From NCBI GenBank assembly GCA_021817825.1, contig JAKAFS010000033.1:1-37975 (forward strand): a DNA stretch of 37,975 nucleotides, in the 5' to 3' direction. The translations under genes and the position numbers were made by a program. Shown one piece after another: positions 7,693 to 17,160 of this stretch (positions are counted from its first letter, which is position 1; each line of letters begins with the position of its first letter). The notes beneath the pieces were generated by a model. That model searched no databases, was not told the DNA's origin, and was given only the letters and a program-made list of their open reading frames with translations. This stretch comes from Deltaproteobacteria bacterium (GTDB lineage Bacteria > Desulfobacterota > Syntrophia > Syntrophales > UBA5619).

Positions 7693-8310
7693 ATGCACCT
7701 CGCTGTTTCGGGAAGATTGATCCTCGCCTCGGCTTCGCCCCGCCGGAGCGAGCTGCTCAAGCTCATGGGGCTCGCGGTGGAGGTCCTGCCGAGTTGCATC
7801 GACGAAACCCCGCTGCCCGGTGAGACCCCCCGGGAGCATGTATTGCGCCTGGCAGAGCTAAAGGCCCTGGCCGTCGCCGCGCAGCAGCCCGACGCCTGGG
7901 TCCTGGGGGCCGACACGATCGTCACCATCGACGGCCAGATCCTGGGGAAACCCGGCTCCGTCGCCGAGGCAAAGGAGATGCTCGACAAGCTGAGCGGCCG
8001 GGAGCATGAGGTCTTCACCGGTTTTTGCATCGTCTGCCGGGACAAGGGCATCGTGCTCCGTGATGCCGTCGGTTCCGCCGTTCTGTTCCGGGAGATCACC
8101 GACGACGAGTTGGAATGGTACGCCGGCTCCCCCGAGCCTTACGACAAGGCCGGCGGCTATGCCGTGCAGGGAATCGGCGGGTTTTTCGTCCGCGAGATCC
8201 GCGGCTCCCACTCGAACGTCGTGGGGCTGCCGCTCTGCGAGGTGATCGACGCCTTGAAGCGCGTCCGGGCGATCCGTTTTCCGGGAGGCGGACATGACCA
8301 TTGCCGATAA
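7693..8310 (+). CDS. maf: Maf-family nucleotide pyrophosphatase
   Basis: House-cleaning pyrophosphatase that hydrolyses non-canonical or excess nucleoside triphosphates (dTTP/UTP and modified bases in characterised Maf proteins). The 205-residue protein has the signature ASASPRRSELL (12-22), the metal-site GADTIV, and YAGSPEPYDKAGGYAVQG near the C-terminal third; the last is common in the YhdE-type (dTTP/UTP) subgroup. The ATG follows AAGGAAA. The 3' end overlaps yggS by 17 bp. Confidence 0.92.
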   Translation: MHLAVSGRLILASASPRRSELLKLMGLAVEVLPSCIDETPLPGETPREHVLRLAELKALAVAAQQPDAWVLGADTIVTIDGQILGKPGSVAEAKEMLDKLSGREHEVFTGFCIVCRDKGIVLRDAVGSAVLFREITDDELEWYAGSPEPYDKAGGYAVQGIGGFFVREIRGSHSNVVGLPLCEVIDALKRVRAIRFPGGGHDHCR

Positions 8311-8980
8311 CATCCGCCATATCCGAGAAGGGATCGCCGCCGCGGCCCGCCGTTCAGGCCGATCCCCCGAGGCGATCCGCCTGATGGCGGTGACCAAGAG
8401 GGTGGATGACGCGCGAATCCGGGAGGCCCTCCGGGCCGGCGTGGAAATCGTCGGGGAAAACTACGTCCAGGAGGCCAAACGAAAGCAGGAGGCGCTGGGC
8501 AAAAGCGACCCCTGGCACCTGATCGGCCACCTCCAGACGAACAAGGCCAAGGTGGCGGTTCAGCTTTTCGACATGATCCATTCCGTGGACCGCTGGGAAC
8601 TTGCCGCCGAACTCGACCGCCGCGCCCGGGCGGCCGGCAGGACCCTGGAAGTCCTGATCGAAGTCAACGTCGCCGGCGAAAAGACCAAAAGCGGCGTTCC
8701 GCTCGCCCAGGCCCCGGACCTCATCCGTGCCGTCGCACCGCTGCCCAATCTCGCCATTCAGGGGCTCATGACGATGCCCCCCTGGTTCGACGATCCCGAG
8801 GAGGCGCGTCCCTACTTCCGGGCCCTTAGGGAACTGCGCGACCGGATCGATGCCGAGGCGCTGCCCCGGGTCGAGATGGGGGAACTCTCGATGGGGATGA
8901 CCGGAGACTACGCCGTCGCCATCGAGGAGGGGGCAACGATCGTCCGGATCGGCCGGGGGATCTTCGGCGAGCGGCAGTGA
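8294..8980 (+). CDS. yggS: YggS/PROSC family pyridoxal phosphate homeostasis protein
   Basis: Single-domain PLP-binding TIM-barrel protein that buffers free pyridoxal phosphate and affects amino-acid and keto-acid balance; no enzyme reaction is firmly known. The 228-residue protein shows the PLP-lysine context MAVTKRV (Lys35), GENYVQEA, WHLIGHLQTNK, IHSVDR, GLMTMPPW and the phosphate-binding end LSMGMTGDYAVAI. It begins inside maf with its own ribosome binding site GGGAGG (8283-8288), so the pair is co-transcribed. Confidence 0.94.
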   Translation: MTIADNIRHIREGIAAAARRSGRSPEAIRLMAVTKRVDDARIREALRAGVEIVGENYVQEAKRKQEALGKSDPWHLIGHLQTNKAKVAVQLFDMIHSVDRWELAAELDRRARAAGRTLEVLIEVNVAGEKTKSGVPLAQAPDLIRAVAPLPNLAIQGLMTMPPWFDDPEEARPYFRALRELRDRIDAEALPRVEMGELSMGMTGDYAVAIEEGATIVRIGRGIFGERQ

Positions 8981-9038
8981 CCTTTCCTTACAGATATAAA
9001 GATAGGTGGATTCACCCATCGACAAAGGAGATTGAGCG

Positions 9039-9740
9039 ATGAACAAGGCAGCCTTTTTCAAACTGAGCTACGGCTTATACATCGTCACGACGGGGCGGGA
9101 GGGGAAGTTCAACGGACAGATCGCCAACACGGTCTTTCAGGTCACTTCCGAGCCCGCCACTATCGCCATCAGCATCAACAAGCAGAACTACACCCACGAG
9201 TGCCTCACCGAGTGCCGCCGCTTTGCCGTTTCCATCCTGGAAGAGGCGACGCCGATGACGATGATCGGCCAGTTCGGCTTCAAGTGCGGCCGCGACATCG
9301 ACAAATTCGCGGGCATCGCCACCCGAAAAGGCCAGACCGGCGTCCCCATCGTCACCGACCACGCCTGCGCCTTCATCGAGGCGGAGGTGGTCAACGCCTT
9401 CGATTGCGGCACCCATACGATCTTCCTCGGCCAGGTCGTCGATTGCGATCTTCTGGGTGCGACCTTAGAGCCCATGACCTACGCCTACTACCATCAGATC
9501 AAGGGCGGCAAGGCCCCCAAGACGGCTCCGACCTATCAGGCCGAAACGCCAAAACCTGCGGCGCCTCCGGCGGCCGAAGCGGACCGTTATGTCTGTAAGG
9601 TCTGCGGCTATGTCTATGACCCCGAAAAGGGCGATACGGAAGGGAAGATCCCGGCGGGCACCCGCTTCGAGGATCTCCCTGCCGGGTGGGTCTGTCCGGT
9701 CTGCGGCGCCGGAAAGGACCAGTTCGAAAAGGAGGTCTGA
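9039..9740 (+). CDS. Flavin reductase-rubredoxin fusion (high-molecular-weight rubredoxin type)
   Basis: The 233-residue protein joins an FMN-binding flavin-reductase-like domain (about 1-160) to a rubredoxin domain (about 183-233) by an Ala/Pro-rich linker. The rubredoxin iron ligands are visible: Cys186-x-x-Cys189 ([12 protein letters not shown]) and Cys219-x-x-Cys222 ([13 protein letters not shown]). This is the arrangement of Hrb (high-molecular-weight rubredoxin) of acetogens, which passes electrons from NAD(P)H to a flavodiiron protein for O2 or NO reduction. No flavodiiron gene lies in this window, so the partner is unknown. AAAGGAG (9024-9030) sits 8 nt before the ATG. Confidence 0.93.
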   Translation: MNKAAFFKLSYGLYIVTTGREGKFNGQIANTVFQVTSEPATIAISINKQNYTHECLTECRRFAVSILEEATPMTMIGQFGFKCGRDIDKFAGIATRKGQTGVPIVTDHACAFIEAEVVNAFDCGTHTIFLGQVVDCDLLGATLEPMTYAYYHQIKGGKAPKTAPTYQAETPKPAAPPAAEADRYVCKVCGYVYDPEKGDTEGKIPAGTRFEDLPAGWVCPVCGAGKDQFEKEV

Positions 9741-9774
9741 GCGCCTTCGTTCAGGAGAAGTCCCTATCGAGCGG

Positions 9775-9803
9775 TTGACAGAGGTTCCCGGCGGCCTTAC
9801 ACT
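9775..9803 (+). promoter_or_regulatory. Sigma70 promoter of the molbindin gene
   Basis: A perfect TTGACA (9775-9780), 17-bp spacer and TACACT (9798-9803), 55 bp before the molbindin ATG. The gene therefore seems to have its own transcript ending at the terminator at 10116-10157. Confidence 0.6.
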
Positions 9804-9857
9804 ATGCACGAAAGCCGTTGTGTATCTGATCCTTTAAACCAACAGGGAGGTGCAACC

Positions 9858-10067
9858 ATGAAGATCAGTGCTCGCAACACACTCAAAGGCAAAGTCAAAT
9901 CGGTCAAAACCGGCGCGGTGAACGATGAAATCATCGTGGAACTGCCGGGCGGCGCGGAGATCGTATCCATCATCACGAAAACTTCGGCGGAGTCTCTCGG
10001 ACTGGCCCCCGGAAAAGAGCTCTATGCCATCATCAAGGCCTCCAATGTGATGATCGGCGTAGATTAA
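9858..10067 (+). CDS. Molbindin (Mop/TOBE domain protein)
   Basis: A single TOBE domain of 69 residues, the size and pattern of clostridial Mop and other molbindins: ISARNTLKGKVKSVKTGAVN at the start, then VELPGG, and SAESLGLAPGKELYAIIKASNVMIG at the end. Such proteins oligomerise and bind molybdate or tungstate at subunit interfaces, storing or buffering the oxyanion. The start follows a good ribosome binding site (AGGGAGGT); an upstream extension of the frame has no support. Molybdenum or tungsten enzymes are presumably encoded elsewhere. Confidence 0.92.
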   Translation: MKISARNTLKGKVKSVKTGAVNDEIIVELPGGAEIVSIITKTSAESLGLAPGKELYAIIKASNVMIGVD

Positions 10068-10115
10068 GCATCCAGATAAACCCATCACCTTCGGCGGAAG
10101 TAGATAAAGGATAAA

Positions 10116-10157
10116 GGGCTGCCGGAGGCTTGTTCCAGAGCCTCCGGCAGCCCTTTT
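10116..10157. terminator. Strong, probably bidirectional intrinsic terminator
   Basis: A perfect 14-bp stem (10116-10129 with 10140-10153) around a 10-nt loop is followed by TTTT (10154-10157), with AAA before it on the other side. It lies between the convergent molbindin and copA genes and can serve both. Confidence 0.85.
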
Positions 10158-10187
10158 GAAATTCTTCCCTTGAGATGCAGGTTGGAA

Positions 10188-12449
10188 CTACCCGGCCAGG
10201 ACCTTCCGCCAGCGGCGGCGCAGGCGCAGCGAGTTGGTCACTACCGAGACCGAGCTCAGCGCCATCGCGGCGGCGGCAAACTCCGGATTGAGAAAGATTC
10301 CCCAAAGAGGGTAGAGGACGCCGGCGGCGATCGGTATCCCGATGACGTTGTAGATGAAGGCCCAGAAGAGGTTCTGGCGGATCGTCCGCATCGTCGCGAA
10401 GGAAAGACGGATCGCCTGCGGCACGGCCCGAAGGTCGTCCTTCATGAGCGTAATGTCCGAGGCTTCGATCGCCACATCGCTCCCGGCCCCGATCGCGATC
10501 CCGATGTCGGCGGCGGCCAAGGCCGGGGCGTCGTTGATCCCGTCGCCCACCATGGCGACGACTTCTCCGCCTTCGCGGAGGCGGCGGATTTCGGCGGCCT
10601 TGTCGCCCGGCAGGACCTCGGCCAGCACCCGATCGATGCCGAGGGTCTTTCCCATGGCGCGGGCCGTCGCGCCATTGTCCCCCGAAATCATCGCCACCTT
10701 GAGGCCCAGGGCTTGCAGGGACGCGATCGCTTCCCGGGCCGAAGGCTTGGGAAGATCGGAAAAGGCCATGAGCCCCACCACCTGCCCGCCCTCGGCAACG
10801 AAGACCACGGTCTTTCCCTCGCCGGCCAGCCTTTCGGCCTCTTTGTCGAATCCGACCGGCGCTATCCCTTCTCTTTCCATAAAGCGGCGGTTTCCCAGGA
10901 GGCAGGGTTTCCCGTTCCAGAGGGCCTTGGCGCCGAGGCCGGAGTGGGCGACAAAGCCCTCCACGGGTTCGGCCTTCAGCCCTTCCTGGGCGCCCTTCGC
11001 GAGAACGGCCCGGGCCAGCGGGTGCTCGGAAACGGCTTCGAGGGAAAGGGCGATCCGGAGGACCTCCTGGTCAGAAACGCCCGCCACGGAAAGGAGTTCC
11101 GTCGTTTCCGGCTCTCCGCGGGTCAGCGTCCCGGTCTTGTCGAAGACGACGGTGGTGAGCCGGTAAGCGTTCTCCAGGCTCTCGCCGCCCTTGATCAGTA
11201 TCCCCTTTTCCGCCCCCAGCCCGGTCCCCACCATGACCGCCGTGGGCGTCGCGAGTCCCAGCGCACAGGGGCAGGCGATGACGAGGACGGAGACGAAGTT
11301 CAACAGGGCGCGGCTGAAGGAAGGATCGGGAACGAACCAGTTCCAGATCACGAAGGTGACCAGTCCGATGGCAAAGACGACGGGAACGAACACCGAGGCC
11401 ACCCGATCGGCCAGCCGCTGGATGGGCGCCTTCGAGCCCTGGGCCTCTTCGACCAGATGAATGATCCGGGCCAGGGCCGTCTCGGATCCCACCCTCGTCG
11501 CCCGGAAAGTGAAGCTCCCGGTCCGATTCAGCGTCGCGGCGAAGACCTCGGCGCCGGGCTCTTTGACGACCGGCAGGCTCTCCCCGGTGAGCATCGCCTC
11601 GTCCACCGTCGAACTCCCCGTTTCCACGGTTCCGTCGGTGGGGATCTTCTCGCCGGGACGGACGAGGATCAGATCCCCTATAAGGACGCCTTCGATCGCG
11701 ATGTCGGTCTCGACGCCGTCCCTGAGCACCCGGGCGGTCTTGGGTTTGAGCCCCAGCAGGCGCTGGATGGCCTGCGACGTCCGGCCTTTGGCCCGGGCTT
11801 CGAGCAGGCGGCCGAGGATGATGAGCGTCACGATGAAGGCGGCGCCGTCGTAGTAGACGTGGGGCATCACCCCCGCGCCGGCGAAGAGCCGCGGAAAGAA
11901 GGTCGCCAGCGCCGAGTAGAGGTAGGCGGAAAAGGCACCCACGGCGACCAGGGTGTTCATGTCCGTGGTCTTCTGGCGGGCCGCCTTGAGGGCGCCGCTG
12001 AAAAAGCGGTTCCCGACCCAAAAGACGACCGGGGCCGTGAGGAAAAACAGAACGATCTGGAGCGGCTGCCGGGGGATCCCCATGAGAAAGGGAAACCAGT
12101 GCTGCATGGAGCCCAGAAAGATGACGACGGAAAGGCAGATTCCGACGACGAAGCGGCGCGTAAGGTCCCGCAGCTCCTTTTCCCGCGCGGCGGTGATCGG
12201 ATCCTCCCGCTCTTCGTCGGGGACGCCCAGAAAATCGTACCCGGCCTCGACGATGACCCGGCGGAGCGCCTCGACACCCGCCCACTGGGGGGCATGATCG
12301 ACCGTCGCCCGGGCCGTGGCCAGATTCACCGCCACGCCGGTCACCCCTGCGACCTCGGCCAGCGCCCTTTCCACGCGCCGGACACAGGCGGCGCAGCTCA
12401 TCCCTCCGACGGAAACCGTGGTTTTGAGCGTCTTGTCAGTCGACGACAT
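10188..12449 (-). CDS. copA: Copper-exporting P1B-type ATPase CopA
   Basis: Inner-membrane pump that moves Cu(I) out of the cytoplasm. The 753 residues show one N-terminal metal-binding domain (GMSCAAC, Cys19 and Cys22), eight expected membrane helices, the actuator TGES (288-291), the transmembrane CPC metal site (393-395), the phosphorylation motif DKTGT (437-441), the P1B-specific His-Pro (476-477), GDGIND (635-640), and YN (700-701) with MxxSS (729-733), which specify Cu(I)/Ag(I). It starts inside the end of copZ (14-bp overlap), so the chaperone and pump are made together. Confidence 0.96.
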   Translation of the reverse strand: MSSTDKTLKTTVSVGGMSCAACVRRVERALAEVAGVTGVAVNLATARATVDHAPQWAGVEALRRVIVEAGYDFLGVPDEEREDPITAAREKELRDLTRRFVVGICLSVVIFLGSMQHWFPFLMGIPRQPLQIVLFFLTAPVVFWVGNRFFSGALKAARQKTTDMNTLVAVGAFSAYLYSALATFFPRLFAGAGVMPHVYYDGAAFIVTLIILGRLLEARAKGRTSQAIQRLLGLKPKTARVLRDGVETDIAIEGVLIGDLILVRPGEKIPTDGTVETGSSTVDEAMLTGESLPVVKEPGAEVFAATLNRTGSFTFRATRVGSETALARIIHLVEEAQGSKAPIQRLADRVASVFVPVVFAIGLVTFVIWNWFVPDPSFSRALLNFVSVLVIACPCALGLATPTAVMVGTGLGAEKGILIKGGESLENAYRLTTVVFDKTGTLTRGEPETTELLSVAGVSDQEVLRIALSLEAVSEHPLARAVLAKGAQEGLKAEPVEGFVAHSGLGAKALWNGKPCLLGNRRFMEREGIAPVGFDKEAERLAGEGKTVVFVAEGGQVVGLMAFSDLPKPSAREAIASLQALGLKVAMISGDNGATARAMGKTLGIDRVLAEVLPGDKAAEIRRLREGGEVVAMVGDGINDAPALAAADIGIAIGAGSDVAIEASDITLMKDDLRAVPQAIRLSFATMRTIRQNLFWAFIYNVIGIPIAAGVLYPLWGIFLNPEFAAAAMALSSVSVVTNSLRLRRRWRKVLAG

Positions 12450-12636
12450 CGAATCCCGCCTTGACGATCCGCTCCCGGATCAGCCGTCGATCGACCGGCT
12501 TTTCCTCGGCAAACGTCGCCTCTCCTTTCGCCAGGTCCACCCGGACATCCCTGACGCCCTCGATCCCGCCCAGGGCTTTGGTCACGGCCATCACGCAATG
12601 CTGACAGGTCATCCCCTTGATCTTGATCGTCGTCAT
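12436..12636 (-). CDS. copZ: Copper chaperone CopZ-like HMA protein
   Basis: A 66-residue single HMA domain with the metal-binding GMTCQHC (Cys11 and Cys14) and the family pattern [25 protein letters not shown]. It would bind Cu(I) and deliver it to the adjacent CopA, whose start lies within its last codons. The ATG follows GGAGGAAAAAG. No CueR- or CsoR-type regulator gene or recognisable operator was seen next to it. Confidence 0.92.
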   Translation of the reverse strand: MTTIKIKGMTCQHCVMAVTKALGGIEGVRDVRVDLAKGEATFAEEKPVDRRLIRERIVKAGFDVVD

Positions 12637-12734
12637 CTTTTTCCTCCGTTCCCGGTGAATTTTTCTCTTTTGTTTTAATTTTCTAGCACATCCATTCCGC
12701 CGCCCACAACCGGATTTTGCAGGCCATTAATTGC

Positions 12735-12763
12735 TTGACAGGACCGAGGCGACCGGATATTTA
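12735..12763 (+). promoter_or_regulatory. Sigma70 promoter upstream of the HD-GYP gene
   Basis: A perfect TTGACA (12735-12740), 17-bp spacer and TATTTA (12758-12763). The leader to the coding start is about 75-110 nt and holds an inverted repeat GGCCGG/CCGGCC (12806-12811 and 12820-12825). Confidence 0.5.
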
Positions 12764-12869
12764 AGCAAGAATTAAGACAGGACGCAGGGTTACCTAAAGA
12801 CGATCGGCCGGAACGCTTCCCGGCCATAATTACGCGGTGCAGGGGATAGCCGATCCCGCCGTCGTCATC

Positions 12870-14420
12870 ATGAGGGCCATGGTCGATTTATTGTTGAAAA
12901 ACAAACCGCGCAGCAGGTCTCTGCTCATGGTGCTGCTGGTCCTGGCCATCCTGTTGCCTCTCTGGTGGCAGACAGGCCTCTGGTACAAGGCGCGCCTGCT
13001 GAACGAGGCGCGGACCGGCATCGCCGGCGCCGTCGCGGTCCATTCCCGGATCTTGAGTTCCGCCCTTCAACAACGTCTCTCCCTCTTTCGGGGGGTCAAG
13101 GCCTTCGCGGACCATCGCGCTTTTTCCGCCGCCAAAGTCGATGCCGGCGAATTTGCCGTCTTTGCCGCCCTCCTGACCAGCGGAACCACGGGCATCCGCA
13201 GTGTCGTCATCGCTCCCGACGGGATCGTCCAATTCGTCTATCCGCTGCAAGGCAATGAATCCCTGGTCGGCCAGGATCTCATCCGCGACCGGCGCGTGCC
13301 GGTCCGCACCGATGTGCAGCGCGCCATCCGTTCGCAACGGATCGTCCTGAGCGGCCCTTACACCGTTCGGCCCAAGGGGCTGGAACTGGCGGCAAGGCAA
13401 ACCGTATACCGGGGTGAAACCCTCTGGGGAATCGTCTCTTTGGCCTTCGACATCACCCCGGCCTTTGCCGAGGCCGCGATGGATCCTCTGCCCGCCGGAC
13501 TGGAATTGATCCTTCAGGACCGCACGGGGAGTCTCCTTTATGGGAAAAAATCGGTCCTCGCGGATCATCCCGTCGTTGGCAAGGTGCCCCTTCCCGACGG
13601 CGACTGGAAGCTGGCCGCCATTCCCGCAGGGGGCTGGAACGCCGCAATCGCCAAGCCGCTCCTCCAGTTCCGGGGGATCACCCTGGCCATCGTCCTGTTG
13701 CTGACGGCCTTGCTTTATTTTCTCCTCAGCTACCGCTGGCGGCTCAAGTTGGCCGTCCGGCAGCGGACCGACGACCTCCAGCGCCTGCTCGCCAGCCGCC
13801 GGGAAGAGGAAGAGCACCTCCATCGCTCGCTGCTCAACCTGCGACGGGCGATGGGGGCGACGGTGGAGGCGATGGCCAAGGCCGTGGAGACGAAAGAACC
13901 CTATTCCTCCGGCCACCAAAAGCGGGTGGCCGATCTGGCCAGGACGATCGGCACCGAGATGGGACTGGCCGAAGAGACTCTCGACGGGCTGCGGATGGCG
14001 GCGATCATTCACGATATCGGCAAGATCGCACTGCCGGAGGCGATCCTGGGCAAACCGGCCCGGCTCTCCGACGAGGAGTACGCTGTGGTCAAAACCCATG
14101 CCCAGAACGGCTATGAAATCCTCAAGGAGATCGATTTTCCCTGGCCGTCGGTCGCCCGTCTCGTCTGGCAGCATCATGAACGGCTGAACGGATCGGGTTA
14201 TCCGCTGGGCCTTTCCGGAGACGAAATCCTGCCCGAAGCGCGGATTCTGGCCGTGGCGGATGTAGTGGAAGCCATGGTCTCCCAACGCGGTTACCGGCCG
14301 ACGCCCGGTCTGGAAAAGGCGCTGGAGGAGATCCAGACGCAACGAGGAATTCTCTATGATCCCGATGTGGTGGACGCCTGTCTGCGCATCTTCAGGGAAA
14401 AAGACTTCCGTCTGGATTGA
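12870..14420 (+). CDS. Membrane sensor with CHASE-like periplasmic domain and HD-GYP output
   Basis: Predicted c-di-GMP phosphodiesterase or related signalling hydrolase. A membrane helix near the N-terminus, a periplasmic sensor region of about 220 residues resembling CHASE (RLSLFRGVKAFADHRAF and FVYPLQGNE), a second helix (ITLAIVLLLTALLYFLL), a short coiled linker, then an HD-GYP domain. Key residues are present: HDIGKIALPE and HHERLNGSGYP, with Asn in place of the common Asp before GSGYP. The start is uncertain: GTG 12837, ATG 12870 and ATG 12879 are in frame and none has a clear ribosome binding site. The next gene follows after 15 bp. Confidence 0.88.
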   Translation: MRAMVDLLLKNKPRSRSLLMVLLVLAILLPLWWQTGLWYKARLLNEARTGIAGAVAVHSRILSSALQQRLSLFRGVKAFADHRAFSAAKVDAGEFAVFAALLTSGTTGIRSVVIAPDGIVQFVYPLQGNESLVGQDLIRDRRVPVRTDVQRAIRSQRIVLSGPYTVRPKGLELAARQTVYRGETLWGIVSLAFDITPAFAEAAMDPLPAGLELILQDRTGSLLYGKKSVLADHPVVGKVPLPDGDWKLAAIPAGGWNAAIAKPLLQFRGITLAIVLLLTALLYFLLSYRWRLKLAVRQRTDDLQRLLASRREEEEHLHRSLLNLRRAMGATVEAMAKAVETKEPYSSGHQKRVADLARTIGTEMGLAEETLDGLRMAAIIHDIGKIALPEAILGKPARLSDEEYAVVKTHAQNGYEILKEIDFPWPSVARLVWQHHERLNGSGYPLGLSGDEILPEARILAVADVVEAMVSQRGYRPTPGLEKALEEIQTQRGILYDPDVVDACLRIFREKDFRLD

Positions 14421-14435
14421 TTGGGGAGAAACGCC

Positions 14436-15269
14436 ATGTTGATCCGCTGCTGGGGCGCAAGAGGATCCATTCCGGTTTCCGGTGAGGAATACCTGCGGTA
14501 TGGAGGCGACACCCCTTGCATGGAAATCCGGACCCGAAATGGCGCCGTCGTGATTATCGATGCCGGGTCGGGGGTTCGCAGGCTCGGCAACCGGCTCCTG
14601 GAAGAGAACTTAAAAAACTACACGCTAATCTTCACTCACGCCCATTGGGACCATATCATGGGTTTTCCCTTCTTCAAGCCGATCTATCGCCGGGATGCCC
14701 GCATTCGCCTGTACGGCTGCCCTTTTGCACAGGCCTCGGTCCGGGAAATGATTTCCCGGATCATGACCCCTCCCAATTTCCCGGTCAATTTCGATGAAAT
14801 CAAGGCGGAAATCCATTATGAGGAGGCCTGCCAAGCGCCCTTTTCGGTCGGCGGTCTGACCGTCACCCCCATCCCCCTGAGTCACCCCAATCAGGGAATG
14901 GGATACCGATTCGCAGAGGACGGAAAATCCTTCGTCTTTCTCACCGACAATGAACTGGCCTATCGCCATCCGGGCGGCAGGGCGGCGGAAGATTACGCGG
15001 CCTTCGCCAAGGGCGCGGACCTGCTGATCCACGACGCGGAATACCGTCCCGAGGATTACTGCCGGACAAAGGGCTGGGGCCATTCCGTCCATACCGACGC
15101 CCTCCAGTTGGCTCTCGATGCCGGCGTCCGCAGGCTCGGCCTGTACCATCACAACCAGGAAAGAACGGACCTGGACGTGGAGGAAATGGTGGCCGACTGC
15201 CGGAAGCTCGCGGCCGGGAGTGCTCTTTCCTGTTTTGCCATGCATCAGGATATGGAGATCGTCCTTTAA
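14436..15269 (+). CDS. Metallo-beta-lactamase-fold hydrolase
   Basis: A 277-residue MBL-fold protein with the dinuclear metal site THAHWDH (His68, His70, Asp72, His73), a further ligand in PLSHPNQG (His150), Asp200 in LIHDAEY and His216 in WGHSVHT. The N-terminus (IRCWGARGSIPVSG) is that of the RNase Z/phosphodiesterase-like branch often found next to HD-GYP or CheY-type signalling genes, as here. Substrate unknown; a cyclic-nucleotide or phosphodiester bond is a guess from the family. The ATG follows GGGGAG with a 7-nt spacer, and the gene is probably co-transcribed with the HD-GYP gene. Confidence 0.9.
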   Translation: MLIRCWGARGSIPVSGEEYLRYGGDTPCMEIRTRNGAVVIIDAGSGVRRLGNRLLEENLKNYTLIFTHAHWDHIMGFPFFKPIYRRDARIRLYGCPFAQASVREMISRIMTPPNFPVNFDEIKAEIHYEEACQAPFSVGGLTVTPIPLSHPNQGMGYRFAEDGKSFVFLTDNELAYRHPGGRAAEDYAAFAKGADLLIHDAEYRPEDYCRTKGWGHSVHTDALQLALDAGVRRLGLYHHNQERTDLDVEEMVADCRKLAAGSALSCFAMHQDMEIVL

Positions 15270-15360
15270 CAGGCGGTTCACGCCCATCCCTGTTCGCTAC
15301 GGAACACCCCTCTGCAGCGTTTAGTCATTTTTCGCCGTTTCAATAAGGAGCGAACCATCC

Positions 15361-17160
15361 GTGTTTCTACCTGCCACAGCTGAAGAAGTCCGCCGCCGGG
15401 GCTGGGATCGGCTCGACGTGATCCTGATCACCGGCGACGCCTATATCGACAGCCCCTTCGTAGGCGTCTCGGTGATCGGACAATGGCTGCTCAAGGCCGG
15501 ATACCGGGTGGGAATCATCGCCCAACCCGACGTCGCCTCCCGGACCGACATCGCCCGGCTGGGGGAACCGGCCCTCTTCTGGGGCGTGACGGGCGGCTGC
15601 ATCGATTCCCTGGTCGCCAACCGCACCGCCTCGGGCAAGCGGCGCCGGGAAGACGACTATACGGCCGGCGGGATCAACAACCGCCGACCCGACCGGGCCG
15701 TCATCGTCTATGCCAACCTGATCCGCCGCGTCTTCAAGGAGACCAAGCCCATCGTCCTGGGCGGCATCGAGGCGAGCCTCCGGCGGATCGCCCACTACGA
15801 CTTCTGGTCGGACCAGGTCCGCCGCTCCATCCTCCTGGACGCCAAGGCGAACTTTCTCGTCTACGGCATGGGGGAAAAAACGATCCTGGCGCTGGCGGCC
15901 GGCCTCCGGGAGGGTCGAGACTGCGGCGCTCTGCGGGGGCTCTGCCGGATCGCCGGGGAAAGACCCCCGGATCTGGTGGAACTGCCCTCCTATGAACAGG
16001 CGGCGGCCGACCCGGCGGCGTTCACCCGGATGTTCCTCGCATTTTATCGAAACCAGGATCCCCGGACCGCGCGGGGGCTCTGCCAGCTCCAGGACAGCCG
16101 CTGGCTGATCCACAATCCGCCGATGGAGCCGCTCACCGAAGCAGAACTGGACGATCTCTACGCCCTGGATTTCGCCCGCGATGTCCACCCCCTCGACCGG
16201 CAGGCCGGAAAGGTGCGGGCGCTGGAAACGATCCGTTTTTCCCTGGCCACGCACCGGGGCTGCTACGGCGAATGCCACTTCTGCGCCATCGCCCTCCACG
16301 AGGGACGCACCGTCAGTTCCCGGAGCGAAGCCTCGATCTTAAGGGAGGCGAAAACCATCGCCGCCCGGCCCGATTTCAAAGGACATATTCTCGATGTCGG
16401 AGGACCGACGGCCAACATGTACGGCTATGAATGCAAAAAAAAGCGCCTCCAGGGGGCCTGTTCCGACCGGCGCTGCCTCTACCCCGGGGTCTGCCCGTCG
16501 CTTTGTCCCGACCACAGCCGCCAGATCTCCCTGCTGGGAAAACTCAGGCGGATCCCGGGCGTCAAACGGGTGACCGTGGCCTCGGGCATCCGCTGCGACC
16601 TCGTCCTGGCCGACCGCAAGCAGGGCATCCCCTACCTTCGCGAGGTCGTCCGCCATCATGTCTCGGGACAGCTGAAAGTCGCTCCCGAACATTCGGAACC
16701 CAAGCTTCTGCGGCTCATGGGCAAACCCGTCGGCCGGGAGCTGTCCGTCTTCCGCGATCTTTTCTTCAAACTCACCAGAGAAGCCGGCAAGGATCAGTTC
16801 CTCACCTACTACCTGATCGCCGCCCACCCGGGCTGCACCGAAGAAGACATGGAGGCGCTGCGCCGTTTCGCCTCCCGGGAACTGGGCATCCATCCGGAAC
16901 AGGTCCAGCTTTTCACCCCCACCCCTTCGACGCTCTCGACGCTCATGTATTTCACCGAACGCGATCCCTTCAGCGGCAAAAAACTCTTCGTGGAAAAAAC
17001 CGCCGCCGGGCGGGAAGGGCAGAAAAAGATTTTGGTTGCCAAATCCAGCCATCTCATGTATGGGATTTCCGTACAAAAACAAACGCCGAAGGAGGAAGGA
17101 CCATGGGCAAGGACAAAGACGTCAAGAAGGAAGCCAAGAAGAAACCCGCCAAGACGATGA
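15361..17160 (+). CDS. YgiQ family radical SAM protein (UPF0313)
   Basis: A 599-residue radical SAM protein with the 4Fe-4S motif CYGECHFC (Cys301, Cys305, Cys308), a YgiQ-type N-terminal B12-binding-like region (DVILITGDAYIDSPFVGV), GGIEASLRR, and a later cysteine-rich stretch (GACSDRRC, YPGVCPSLCPDH). The reaction is not known for this family. It starts with GTG, about 10 nt after AAGGAG (15345-15350); no ATG is available nearby. It is shorter than E. coli YgiQ (over 700 residues). Its last 20 residues are basic and are read from the same DNA as the start of the next small gene in another frame, so this tail may not be conserved. Confidence 0.88.
   Translation: MFLPATAEEVRRRGWDRLDVILITGDAYIDSPFVGVSVIGQWLLKAGYRVGIIAQPDVASRTDIARLGEPALFWGVTGGCIDSLVANRTASGKRRREDDYTAGGINNRRPDRAVIVYANLIRRVFKETKPIVLGGIEASLRRIAHYDFWSDQVRRSILLDAKANFLVYGMGEKTILALAAGLREGRDCGALRGLCRIAGERPPDLVELPSYEQAAADPAAFTRMFLAFYRNQDPRTARGLCQLQDSRWLIHNPPMEPLTEAELDDLYALDFARDVHPLDRQAGKVRALETIRFSLATHRGCYGECHFCAIALHEGRTVSSRSEASILREAKTIAARPDFKGHILDVGGPTANMYGYECKKKRLQGACSDRRCLYPGVCPSLCPDHSRQISLLGKLRRIPGVKRVTVASGIRCDLVLADRKQGIPYLREVVRHHVSGQLKVAPEHSEPKLLRLMGKPVGRELSVFRDLFFKLTREAGKDQFLTYYLIAAHPGCTEEDMEALRRFASRELGIHPEQVQLFTPTPSTLSTLMYFTERDPFSGKKLFVEKTAAGREGQKKILVAKSSHLMYGISVQKQTPKEEGPWARTKTSRRKPRRNPPRR

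Noticed and set aside
10170..12464. Plus-strand open frame of 764 codons
   Set aside because: Mirror of copA, with low-complexity Gly/Arg/Asp-rich translation and no ribosome binding site.
12764..12869. Possible c-di-GMP (GEMM) riboswitch before the HD-GYP gene
   Set aside because: Fragments such as GGACGCAGGG and GGCCGG are present, but the order and the conserved core helices of GEMM-I are not.
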